A stretch of 12,542 nt of DNA from Isohypsibius dastychi (GCA_034696485.1 JAQIWT010001098.1:1-12542); one strand, 5' to 3'. Positions 1-7,596 are shown, counted from the first letter of the stretch. Numbers and translations: made by a program. The notes: generated by a model not told the origin, from the letters alone.

Positions 1-38
1 AAAATTCAGTATCGAGTTATGAATTAATATTCAAAGGC

Positions 39-57
39 TGGGGTCAATCTGACCCCA
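39..57. repeat. Perfect 8-bp inverted repeat with 3-bp spacer
   Basis: The arms are TGGGGTCA and TGACCCCA, separated by ATC. The central part fits GGTCAnnnTGACC, the IR3 arrangement bound by steroid-type nuclear receptors. It lies about 1.07 kb upstream of the 57-aa gene at 1110. It could equally be the fold-back part of a dispersed repeat, since minisatellite copies follow 140 bp downstream. The palindrome is certain; a receptor-binding role is inference. Confidence 0.6.
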
Positions 58-197
58 CCTGGTAATCGAAGAGTTAATTTTCAGTTAAACATTTGGTGTG
101 ATAAATAAGAGCTGATATTATTCATGAAATCCAAAGAGCACTTAGGGTACAACGCTCCATGGAATCGAAAATGTCACTTATGAATATTTCCGCAGTG

Positions 198-278
198 CAC
201 AACTATCTTGCCGAAATACGCAACTATCTTGCCGGAGAACGCAACTATCTTGCCGGAGAACGCACTATCTTACTAAGG
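198..278 (+). repeat. 21-bp minisatellite, cluster 1 (about four units)
   Basis: Units start at 198, 219, 240 and 261 with an exact 21-bp period. The core AACTATCTTGCCG is intact in the first three units and decayed in the fourth. The second and third units are identical across 21 bp. Because the period is a multiple of three, the frame 159-359 reads as a heptapeptide repeat (NYLAGER), but there is no sign that this frame is a gene: no splice context and no protein-like sequence outside the repeat. I treat it as a non-coding minisatellite. Confidence 0.85.
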
Positions 279-446
279 ATCACTACGGTAAAAATATCGA
301 TTCAATCTGATGAAATAAGTTTTTCTGCACCTACGACAACGTTATACTTTTATAAATGAGCCCTCAGTGATTGGAAAAAGAACGAATAATACATTTTGCA
401 GTTGTTCTAGCTCTGTTGATCTCAGTTAAAATTCAATTCCACGGCG

Positions 447-547
447 CGCAACTATCTTGCCGAAACGCGCAACTAACTTGCCGACGCAACTATCTTGCCG
501 GAATGCCCGGCAAGATAGTTGCTAGTTGCGCACAACTATCTTGCCGG
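447..547. repeat. Minisatellite cluster 2 with an inverted copy
   Basis: The same core as at 198-278 recurs at 447-462, 468-483 (one change, AACTAACTTGCCG), 485-501 and 531-547 on the plus strand, and once inverted at 507-522. Spacing is 21 bp for the first step, then irregular. The copies at 486-501 and 507-522 are perfect reverse complements over 16 bp with a 5-nt loop, so this part can fold into a strong hairpin. No transposase or target-site duplication is visible. Confidence 0.85.
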
Positions 548-599
548 CTACATGCGCGCAGCGTATCCTAATGGTTACAATATGAGGTACAGTACATGT

Positions 600-1022
600 C
601 ACACAGACCTGTTGTTAAGAGGTAGTGGGCTTAAACATTATTTCACTGCGTAAAGTTTGTCATTGAGAGTTGTATTTAGTGTTTACATCCTAGCTGAATC
701 TTTTATTTTGTTTGCTGGGTTCTTCGCTCAGTTCATCCACATTTTCTTTCGGGGCACCCTGGTGGTGGATGATAAGTGGGGGTGTGCCATTCAGAATGTG
801 ACGTGAGATGACTTAGCGCTTCAGCTCAGTACGTCGGGGAAGATCCCTGACACGCACCTGGACTGCGTCGCAAACATAAAGTGCCGACGATTCAGCTCCG
901 CATTTGCAATTTCATTCCAGATTTCACTCCTTAGATTTGTTCGTATACAGAGAATCTCCGCGAATATTTACGGAAACGTCTCTAGTGCCTAGTGCTGCTC
1001 ATTTCTTTCGACATTTAAACTG
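600..1022. other. Upstream region of the 57-aa gene, no gene seen
   Basis: No protein-like frame is visible on either strand. The segment 640-1020 probably holds the promoter and 5' leader of the gene at 1110, but I see no TATA box. A possible 5' splice donor (CTG|GTCAGT) sits at 1023. Confidence 0.4.
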
Positions 1023-1100
1023 GTCAGTGACATTTCCCAATGTACTTTGTTCGATCTGAATGAACTGGCTTTTGTGAGTTGTGTTTTTGGTTTTTTGCAG
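1023..1100 (+). other. Possible 5'UTR intron or trans-splice acceptor
   Basis: A pyrimidine-rich tract ending in TTTTTTGCAG at 1091-1100 lies only 9 nt before the ATG at 1110. Paired with the donor-like GTCAGT at 1023 it defines a 78-bp leader intron. The short distance to the ATG would also suit a spliced-leader trans-splice acceptor, as in nematodes and some other invertebrates. The acceptor makes the longer in-frame start at 1047 unlikely, because that reading would translate the intron. Confidence 0.45.
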
Positions 1101-1109
1101 CAGGTGGCA

Positions 1110-1283
1110 ATGGATAAAGCAAACCGTGACCACAAATCCAACATGTCGAATCCGACCAGCTCGGATTACAAAGCAGCACAGGATAATCGTGCTAACCAGC
1201 TCAATCCGACCAGCGACAAATATGGCGGAGGAAACAAAAGCGGTGCAAGTCAGGGAGCAGGAAAAGGATCTGGTCAGAAGTAA
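1110..1283 (+). CDS. Small 57-aa protein with doubled Asn/Pro/Tyr motif
   Basis: A single coding exon encodes 57 residues and starts just after a strong splice acceptor at 1100. Two copies of a 14-residue motif are visible: DHKSNMSNPTSSDY at residues 7-20 and DNRANQLNPTSDKY at 25-38. The shared pattern is D-x-basic-[SA]-N-x-x-N-P-T-S-x-x-Y. The tail is rich in Gly, Ser, Lys and Gln. There is no signal peptide, membrane segment or cysteine, so a soluble and probably disordered intracellular protein is expected. I recall short proteins with N-x-x-NP-x(4)-Y repeats in many animals and plants without an established role; that recollection is not a search result. The next gene is convergent, on the minus strand. 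Function is unknown. Confidence 0.75.
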   Translation: MDKANRDHKSNMSNPTSSDYKAAQDNRANQLNPTSDKYGGGNKSGASQGAGKGSGQK

Positions 1284-1775
1284 TATGACTTGGTTGTAGA
1301 CCGTTTAGTAATTGGACTATCAGTGATCCTTTCATTTCTGCTCTTCTCTGCTTTTTTGGTCGTTAATGTGACCAAAGTGTTATGAAGGATAAAAACGCAC
1401 TGTTTCTGTTTTTCGTGCAATATAACCCCGAATAATCGGCAAACAGAACCCGGAATCACATACCCTGTTGTTTGTCGGGAGCTACGCTGTTTCTGGAGAC
1501 CACACATGGATGCGAAATATAGATGTCTTGTTTTTGGACCAACCGGGTGTGCAGAAACTTTAGAAATTGCTTGAGTAGCGCGGTTGCTTGCAGAAGTGTT
1601 GGGCTGTATGTGGCGAAGTATAGACACGTAATTATGAGTTTCTTCATTTGTGAAATGAAACATAGAAACAATGACAAGTACAGCGAAGAGTGAGAAAGAA
1701 GTCGAATTTGAGCGAATCACAGAGACTGATTAACTTAGTAGAAAATCTCTAGAAAAGATGCAGCAATATGGGCGT
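1284..1775. other. Convergent intergenic region
   Basis: This lies between the stop codons of the 57-aa gene (+) and the cuticle gene (-) and probably holds both 3' UTRs. A 148-codon minus-strand open frame crosses it, but it looks like chance: low-complexity Ser/Thr/Arg content, no splice support, and overlap with the end of the upstream coding exon. No AATAAA is evident on either strand near the stops. Confidence 0.5.
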
Positions 1776-2573
1776 TCAATATTTCTTATAAACAGACCGG
1801 TGTCCGTAGCTGGGAGCTTCATAGCTTCCATATCCCTTCTCATAAGAATGGGGAGCCTCGTAGTTGCTCGAGTATTTGGGTGCCTCATAGCCAGCGTTGT
1901 AAATTGGTTTCTCATACGACTTTTCGTAGCTCTTTGGGGCATATGAATCATGTCCATAGGATTGAGGAGCAGAGTATGGTTTCTCGTAGCTGGAGCCTCC
2001 ATAACCCTTAGTTTCATATGAGTTGTACTCCTCCTTGTAGAGCGGATTGCAGTAGCTGTCAACCTGGTCAAACCACACAATTGCAACCCCCATGGGAAAC
2101 ACACATCAGCGAGTCAAGTAGCCCACCTTAAAATGCCAATCGCAGACTCCGAGGTAATTGTTAAATCGAGTGTATGGAGGACAGTACAGGATATCCAATC
2201 GACCATCGGCTTGACACACTCGGTAGGACTTGCAGTCGTAGTCGGCATTACCGAACATACCTGGGTATTGTCCATAACAGCTGCCAGTCACGTATGGAGC
2301 TGAGTAGTCGTTGTTGTAGGAGTCATGGGACGACTTGTATTTCGGGGCATAGCTCGAACTAAAAAACGAGAATTTCGTAATCACAGTGAATTTTTCCAGC
2401 GATGGATTGTTTCACCCATAGGAGCTCTCCGCCGCAACAGGTTGCTCAGCGTTGGTAGATGCAGCTCCCTGGGATTGAGCTTGAGACTGGCCCATGCTGG
2501 CATCGGGGATAGTAGCTCCGAATACGAGACTCGCACAGAGACCGACGATGGCAACGGCGGAGATAAAGGTCAT
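1776..2573 (-). CDS. Secreted chitin-binding cuticle protein, peritrophin-A type, Tyr-rich tail
   Basis: Three minus-strand exons, 2573-2416, 2358-2127 and 2063-1776, join in phase to give 225 residues; introns are 57 and 63 bp (GGGTGAAA..TTTTTTAG and AAGGTGGG..GACCAG). Residues 1-20 form a signal peptide (MTFISAVAIVGLCASLVFGA). Residues 80-135 form a type-2 chitin-binding domain (CBM14) with six cysteines at 80, 95, 101, 112, 125 and 135, spaced C-x14-C-x5-C-x10-C-x12-C-x9-C, plus the family features YPGMFG, RFN and CDW. The second intron splits the domain just before its last cysteine. Residues 136-225 are a Tyr/Ser/Glu/Lys/Pro-rich tail with irregular SYEKP, YEAP and SYG repeats, as in extensible or cross-linked cuticle proteins. 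The layout resembles arthropod cuticular proteins analogous to peritrophins. The likely role is binding chitin in extracellular cuticle, with tyrosines available for cross-linking (inference). Confidence 0.88.
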
Positions 2574-2670
2574 TGTGTCTTCAGTTGTTTCTACAAATCC
2601 AAGATGGATGATGAAGATGAGATGGAAGACAACTGAAAAGACTGATGATTCTTGTTGGCGATGGCTGGTG

Positions 2671-2680
2671 GTTTATAAAG
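2671..2680 (-). promoter_or_regulatory. TATA box of the cuticle gene
   Basis: On the minus strand the sequence reads CTTTATAAAC, a good TATA box, about 100 nt upstream of the ATG at 2573. That would put transcription start near 2645 with a leader of about 70 nt. A GC-rich block with repeated GGTC (about 2709-2728) lies just upstream. TATA-driven promoters suit a highly expressed structural gene. Transcription itself is not shown. Confidence 0.5.
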
Positions 2681-2699
2681 TAGAGTTGTGAACTTAACG

Positions 2700-3989
2700 C
2701 TCACTCAGAGGTCGCCGGTCGGTCGGCCATAAGATGTGCGTTGGCTACTCTACATCCAATCCAAACACTAAGCGGGGCTGTAACCTGTCGAGCTCGAGCT
2801 GTCAGCCACTTGCGCCCAATTAGCTCTCTGCCTCCCCAATTGGGGAACGGAATGAGTGTTAAAGTGATGTTTATGTTTGTCAGTCAGGCTCGGCATCGTC
2901 CTTTTCCGGCTTCCATTTCAAGACATACAGTCAACCAACTGGTCCAAAATTACTCTCCAAGATTCGTTCTCGAACTATTTGAATCAAAAACTTCTCGGAT
3001 TCTTTCAGTGGAAATTTTGCGGATTGTACATGGAAAAATGGAAGATTTCGGCACTACCTGACTGTCTATGGACATGTGTCAGGGTTCCATTCGAATTCTT
3101 CGCCGAAAACCCATATGAGCTAGTAGAGCATGTCAGCAGTTGACGTTCTGGAAAACGAACCACTTTTTCAGAGCATTTCGACCAAAGAGCTGTCTGTCAG
3201 GCGCACTTGAAAATCGATCTCACGTGAAATCACAGTCACGAATTGAGCAAATTCATGCCGTGTTATTGACAGAGCTCATACTTTCGCAAAACAGAGCCAG
3301 AGATTTTTTTTTGTTCTGTCGCTGGATCGTCATTATCCATCAATTAGCTATCGACTTTCGGAAGTCATTTTTTGTGTGCACCATTTTATTGGTTAACTTT
3401 GAATCAATTAACACTTTTTCGCTCATTTCACATTATAACCTTTCATAGTAAGAACCCATGAAAATTTGAACTGGCTGATTAGCTCACGCATATCTCTGAC
3501 TGATCATGTACTCTTCTTTTCAAAATCAGCAATCAACGAACAAAAACCGGTCATAACAACATCCGCAATTCGATGCGAGCTCGGAATGCAACCTGGTTGT
3601 CTATGCAAATAGTTGAGCAAGAGCAAGTGGCGAATTTTGCATGTTTAGTGGGGACAATATTTCTCTTGAGGTATCCATCACCGTTCAACCGTACCTTCCA
3701 CGCTGAGGAAGTGCCAATATGGCCAACACACACTACAACCGACTACCCCACTGCTGCATTAGGGCAGCTCCTTCAAGTCAATTGCATATTTGCAGACATG
3801 TCTTCAAGCGATCAACGTCAATCAGGAGAACACTGATTCCGGTTAATCAAATCAGAGCTAAAAATGACCGGAGTAATTAGACGGACATATTCACGACAGA
3901 ATCGCCCGTGCGGAACTCGAGACGACCGTTGGCAGTTCAGAACATACAGACTCCGCTGACAAATCTTTCGAAAATAATTCGGAGTGAAA
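2700..3989. other. Non-coding intergenic region, about 1.3 kb
   Basis: Several open frames of 60-106 codons occur on both strands, but none shows domain-like composition or believable splice partners. Notable short elements are a TCGAGCTCGA palindrome at 2788-2797, the 14-bp palindrome TCCCCAATTGGGGA at 2833-2846 and a POU-type octamer ATGCAAAT at 3603-3610. A 31-codon plus-strand frame beginning with ATG at about 3864 and rich in Arg has no supporting context. The right end probably contains the 3' UTR of the minus-strand gene that ends at 3990. Confidence 0.45.
2833..2846. repeat. 14-bp perfect palindrome
   Basis: TCCCCAATTGGGGA reads the same on both strands with no spacer. It lies about 260 bp upstream of the cuticle gene start, beyond its TATA box, so it could be a homodimer binding site in that promoter. 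A second CCAATTAG-like element lies about 15 bp away. Function is inferred only from symmetry and position. Confidence 0.5.
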
Positions 3990-4595
3990 TCACTCCTTCA
4001 GATTGAAATCGAAGCCGGAACTTTCAGCTTCTTTCAGCTGATGCTCGCCATTTTCATCCGCTTCATCCACAGAGCTGAGTGACAGCTTGCCAAACGGCTC
4101 CGAAAGGCTATCAAAGGGGTTGAAAAGTTTCGACGCTCCGTGCTTCCCTACTTTCTTCTGGGGACCTCGTCCTGCGCCCGTTCCAGACTTTGGAAATTTT
4201 GGTGACACATGAACTGTTTCAGTGTTCAAAAACGATTTTTTCGGTAGAACAAAATTCTGCACTGGAACTGGCTTCAGATTTGTTCGAGAAGATGTTGATG
4301 TAGGTTTGGTCAGTGGCTTTTTCAAATTCACGTCGTTCTTTGATAAAACGCTGTTCAAACGCGAAGAGGTTTTTGGTAAGATTGGTGATTGTTCTCTAGT
4401 TCTGAGTTTTTCATCGAGGAACGAGGATGACTTCTGGTGAGTGTCGACCAGGTTCAGCGATCGATACAGTGGACTGCGTGTTTTTCTTCCTGGTTTCAGC
4501 TTTGCAGCATTCGGTCTTTCCAAGTGGCATTTCTCTGACTTTGCGGGTGTTGGTTTTTTGATAGCCTCTTCGGATATTTCGGTTGAACTGGGCAT
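3990..4595 (-). CDS. Disordered protein with D-box-like motif; tentatively securin-like
   Basis: The open frame from the ATG at 4595 gives 201 residues; it stays open upstream to 4625, where an acceptor (GCTGTAG) could mark the true start of the exon. The N-terminal two thirds are basic and rich in Ser, Thr, Pro and Lys; the last 45 residues are acidic. No folded domain, signal peptide or membrane segment is seen. RSPLYRSLN at residues 40-48 fits the destruction-box pattern RxxLxxxxN, and several SP/TP sites suit CDK phosphorylation. Near the basic-to-acidic switch, FNPFDSLSEPF (about 158-168) recalls the separase-binding FxPFNPLDF-type segment of animal securins. This layout is what a fast-evolving securin would show, but short motifs in a disordered protein are weak evidence. 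No KEN box is present in this exon. Coding status is likely; identity is uncertain. Confidence 0.6.
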   Translation of the reverse strand: MPSSTEISEEAIKKPTPAKSEKCHLERPNAAKLKPGRKTRSPLYRSLNLVDTHQKSSSFLDEKLRTREQSPILPKTSSRLNSVLSKNDVNLKKPLTKPTSTSSRTNLKPVPVQNFVLPKKSFLNTETVHVSPKFPKSGTGAGRGPQKKVGKHGASKLFNPFDSLSEPFGKLSLSSVDEADENGEHQLKEAESSGFDFNLKE

Positions 4596-4707
4596 TCCAG
4601 AGGAAGAATTAAAAAAGAGGAAATACTACAGCAATTTGGGAACATATCCTTCTGAGTGAAATTCTCCTCCATCTTTGGCGACTTGGTGCTTGTTTTTTGG
4701 TAAACAC

Positions 4708-5015
4708 CGATTTTGAGCTCTGGTTGCCAGGATGAACGAAAACGAATTCACATGAGCCCGGTTCAAGCACATGCGCTTGATGTTTTGAAGACTGACTACT
4801 GGCCCATGAGCACAACAAGAAAAGGTTGACAGAAAATACCTGCGAATTGACCAGCATCTCAGACCCAGACCACTGGGGCTCGCGCCCAGCGCAGGGTTCC
4901 GCTTCGCTGGCGCTTTGCTTGCGCTTTAACGAACCCGCTGACTTCGAGCTGGGCACAGTGCTCGCCCGTCAAGATGGCCAGTATTTTTCCTCACCGATTT
5001 GTAATACCGACTCAT
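4708..5015 (-). other. Candidate upstream exons of the 3990-4595 gene
   Basis: A minus-strand open frame upstream of the gene encodes SAGSLKRKQSASEAEP-type basic/serine-rich sequence and ends at a good donor, CAG|GTATTT, at 4840. It reads in phase 0 into the acceptor at 4625. A further 28-codon in-phase exon at 4791-4708 is possible. The frame has no ATG of its own. An upstream ATG at 5015 (MSRYYKS, then a donor TCG|GTGAGG) would join in phase only through a weak acceptor. The exon structure here is therefore a hypothesis. Confidence 0.35.
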
Positions 5016-5393
5016 GGTTTCACCACAGAATACCGTGGAGCAAAAAGTTGTACTTGAGTATCAACTTTTGCGGTCCGATTCGACATAAAACAGAGTTTTC
5101 GTGGGCATTTAGAAAAATGGCCTTGATTGATGATTTGATTAATGATTTCATTCTCGATCGTACTGGTAAACCAAACACGACTTGAAAAATTTGTGCAAGT
5201 TTCTACTTCTGGATCATTTATGGAAGTTGGAATGCTGCAAATATTCAGCACAGTATATTCGGAAATCTCCGTTTTGTCTGTGTGTTAAAGTTTCTACAAG
5301 ATATCCCGAATATCAAAAAAAGGAATATTCCGAAGTTTCAGGATAAAAACAAAAACATAATCATCACAGATGATATTTTAAAAAACCACAACT
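5016..5393. other. Intergenic region between the 3990 gene and LENG1
   Basis: Both flanking genes are on the minus strand, so this should contain the promoter of the downstream gene and the 3' UTR of LENG1. A/T-rich GATT-type repetition occurs at about 5124-5150. No coding frame with believable features is seen. The plus-strand 119-codon frame at 4826-5185 is antisense to candidate exons and looks like a shadow. Confidence 0.4.
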
Positions 5394-7380
5394 TTAATAA
5401 TACTCGCGCTTTTCAAAGTTGTGATTTTGGCGCGCCAAATCCGGATTAAATTGCGAACTGTATTTCTGCTCGCGTTCAGGCGGTCTATCCTTCTTCGTTT
5501 CCACCACGCCGCTTCTCACCGCCAATAACTGCTTCGTTTTCATCCTTGCACTTGCTTCTCTTTGCATTCGCTCAGCACGAAGATCTTCGATAGATTTTTT
5601 CTTCGGGATAAGCTCCAACACTTCCGCGTCATCTTCTTTCCGCTTTTTCTTGTCAGAAGACTTTGATTTGTATGGAGGGGATGATGTTCGTTTTGGGGCC
5701 GGAAGTGCTAGTTGTTCAGCGCCTTTTTTCTTCGCGAGATGAACTTTCATGGAGCTGAGGGGGTCGTAAAATTCCTTGATTTTGTGCTCTGTGTTTTTGG
5801 ACGGTTGTTGGAGAACTAAGCCACTGGAAGACGGAATTACTGTTCTTTTGTCATGGGAGAGCGTATACCACGGTTGGATATCTGCAGCAAACAAAAATTC
5901 GTTTTGTTACTGCCCAAAAATTTAGAGTAATATTTTTTTCTAACTAAAATGAACTGAAAGAATAAAATAGAACTTGAGAACATGGCGTGAAATTCAAAAG
6001 TTTACGTCTCAAAATTTTGAATTTGGGATTCAAGTATTTTTGGTTTGCCGTTCAAAAAAAACCCTTTTCCAGCTGGCAAGTTACAGCTTCAATACTATTC
6101 AGAACGGAAATCGATTTCACGGAACAAATAGATATAGATTCTGCTAATTTTAAATCGATCGGTTTGATTCAAATTGCATAAATCATAACTTCTAAAAATC
6201 GATCGACGGTAACCACTTAAAAACACTGTCAACCTCATTCAGTTCGTTACAGCCATTCAAGTACGATGTCAACAACAGATTCAAAAAAGCCAAGACCTTT
6301 TCATCTAAAACTCGTCAAAGGAGAAATAAACGGTAACGCATTATCCGTCTCGCTTTTCAGAAAACGTGGAAAATACCAAATTTCTAGGCAGCAGACCCAC
6401 AAACCACGTTAACAACTAAAATGGTTTGTACGATGAATGTATAACTGCAGAATATTCAAAAAAAAGTGCAACATCAGTAAACTTTTTTTTATTCATTTTT
6501 TCCCCAAAATTATTTGATAAATATTTCATTATGTTTTCCGAAGATTTTCCATATGAAATCCAGAGGGTTATTTATTCCATAATTATATCAACTTCGGGGC
6601 TCGATAAAACTACTGTCGAAGATTTTTTTCCGCATTTTTCACACTTACGTTGAGATTCAGCAGCACTTTGGCCAAGGTATGTCAAATATCCAATACTTTT
6701 CTCATATTTTTCCGTTTCAGCCTTTTTCTCCTCTTCATGTTCTTTATTCGTCAACGCCGTACTCTTCTATACAAAATAAACTCATTAGAACCAAAATACC
6801 AAATGTTTTTGAGAACAACATCAATACCCCTTCTTCCGCATCTTTGAAAATATTGATATGTTCTGTTGGGAGAACTTCGGCAGGAACGCTTTGACTGATC
6901 TGTTCTTCAAATAATCCGCCCAAGTCATCACCACCCAAATCTTTTACTCGGTCGCGAGCTTGTTTCCGAAGCAAATCCGTGCGAGATTCTTGTTCCTGCA
7001 ACGTGAACAAAAACAAATGTGGAAAAAAACAAACACGGACGTGATTCACGGTAAGTTTCATTCGAAATAGTTTTTGTTCTGTTTCTGAATTTTTTATCAA
7101 ACTGACGATTTGTGTTCATCATTTTTTGACTTCGAAAAGAAGGGAAAAATTTCACAAGGAACTGCGACGAAATTATGTTCTTACAGCCAAGGCGATCCGT
7201 CTCTGTCGATCCTGCTCCTCATCCGCTGCCTGCTGTTCATCACGACGAACACGAGCGATGTTGTCCTTGGTCCGAACATGCCACCTGGAAAGACCGACGA
7301 TCAGGAACAGCAATCATAACGCGATCAAACCGAGCAGAAAGAAGAATAGATTCTCACCTTTTCTTCGGCAAAATATTCAT
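5394..7380 (-). CDS. LENG1: LENG1 orthologue (CIR_N-domain protein)
   Basis: Five minus-strand exons, 7380-7358, 7284-7185, 6995-6828, 6766-6649 and 5881-5394, join in phase to give 298 residues (human LENG1 is about 264). The start [16 protein letters not shown] is the hallmark of the CIR_N domain (residues 1 to about 60), shared with the CBF1-interacting co-repressor family. It is followed by the conserved [14 protein letters not shown], the NKEHEEEKK stretch and the diagnostic [14 protein letters not shown] (residues 123-136), then PWY, a charged Lys/Glu-rich helical region with [10 protein letters not shown], and the C-terminal [11 protein letters not shown] (from 277). The protein is expected to be nuclear and has been linked to splicing and co-repressor contexts, without a settled biochemical role. 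Introns are 73, 189, 61 and 767 bp; the last is exceptional and contains an opposite-strand ORF. All conserved family blocks are present, so the gene looks intact. Confidence 0.95.
6110..6203. promoter_or_regulatory. Three evenly spaced ATCGAT sites inside the LENG1 intron
   Basis: ATCGAT occurs at 6110-6115, 6154-6159 and 6198-6203, exactly 44 bp apart each time. The first is embedded in the 12-bp palindrome GAAATCGATTTC (6107-6118). The DNA between the sites is not repeated, so this is not a tandem duplication. ATCGAT is the core of CUT/ONECUT and DREF/BEAF-type sites in animals. The cluster ends 63 bp before the ATG of the small plus-strand ORF at 6266, which suits an intronic promoter or enhancer. 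Function is inference. Confidence 0.35.
6266..6412 (+). CDS. Possible nested small ORF in LENG1 intron 4
   Basis: A plus-strand frame of 48 codons starts with ATG at 6266 and begins [20 protein letters not shown]. It lies wholly within the 767-bp last intron of LENG1, on the opposite strand. A good donor (AACG|GTAACG) occurs inside it; pairing with the acceptor ATTTCTAG gives a 55-bp intron, typical for this region, and a shorter 32-residue product ending at a TAA at about 6415. The product is basic, lacks a signal peptide and matches no family I recognise. It may be a real nested microprotein gene or chance; the ATCGAT cluster just upstream slightly favours the former. Confidence 0.3.
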   Translation: MSTTDSKKPRPFHLKLVKGEINGNALSVSLFRKRGKYQISRQQTHKPR

Positions 7381-7565
7381 CTTTCTTGGTCAGACTCAGA
7401 ACTCAGGGAAGTGAGAAAGGATAATCCGAGATGAACTAGATAAGATGAATTTATCAACGACTTTCATATTTTCGCGATTCCCATTCGCAGTTGGGCAGAA
7501 AAAGAGAGAACAGAAAGAAGAAAATCGAGACTTTTCGAAAACGCAAACAAAAACTGGATGGTAGT

Positions 7566-7596
7566 CAATCAAATCCCAGTAATGTATATTTGATTG
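7566..7596. repeat. 9-bp inverted repeat
   Basis: Arms CAATCAAAT (7566-7574) and ATTTGATTG (7588-7596) are perfectly complementary around a 13-nt loop. It lies 30 bp before a second stem-loop at 7626-7650, so the two may belong to one decayed element. No function can be assigned. Confidence 0.5.

Noticed and set aside
159-359. Coding gene for a heptapeptide-repeat protein
   Set aside because: Only the minisatellite gives the repetition; flanking residues are not protein-like, and there is no splice or promoter context.
198-547. CRISPR-like array of short repeats
   Set aside because: Units are contiguous 21-bp minisatellite copies with no unique spacers, and the region is clearly eukaryotic.
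1274-1720. 148-codon minus-strand frame
   Set aside because: It overlaps the end of the 57-aa gene, has no domain or splice support, and lies in a convergent 3' region.
2741-3448. Plus-strand open frames of about 88-106 codons
   Set aside because: Composition is not protein-like, the frames overlap each other, and no consistent exon joins were found.
4826-5185. 119-codon plus-strand frame
   Set aside because: It is antisense to the candidate upstream exons of the minus-strand gene; the apparent Ala/Ser/Arg-rich part mirrors that strand.
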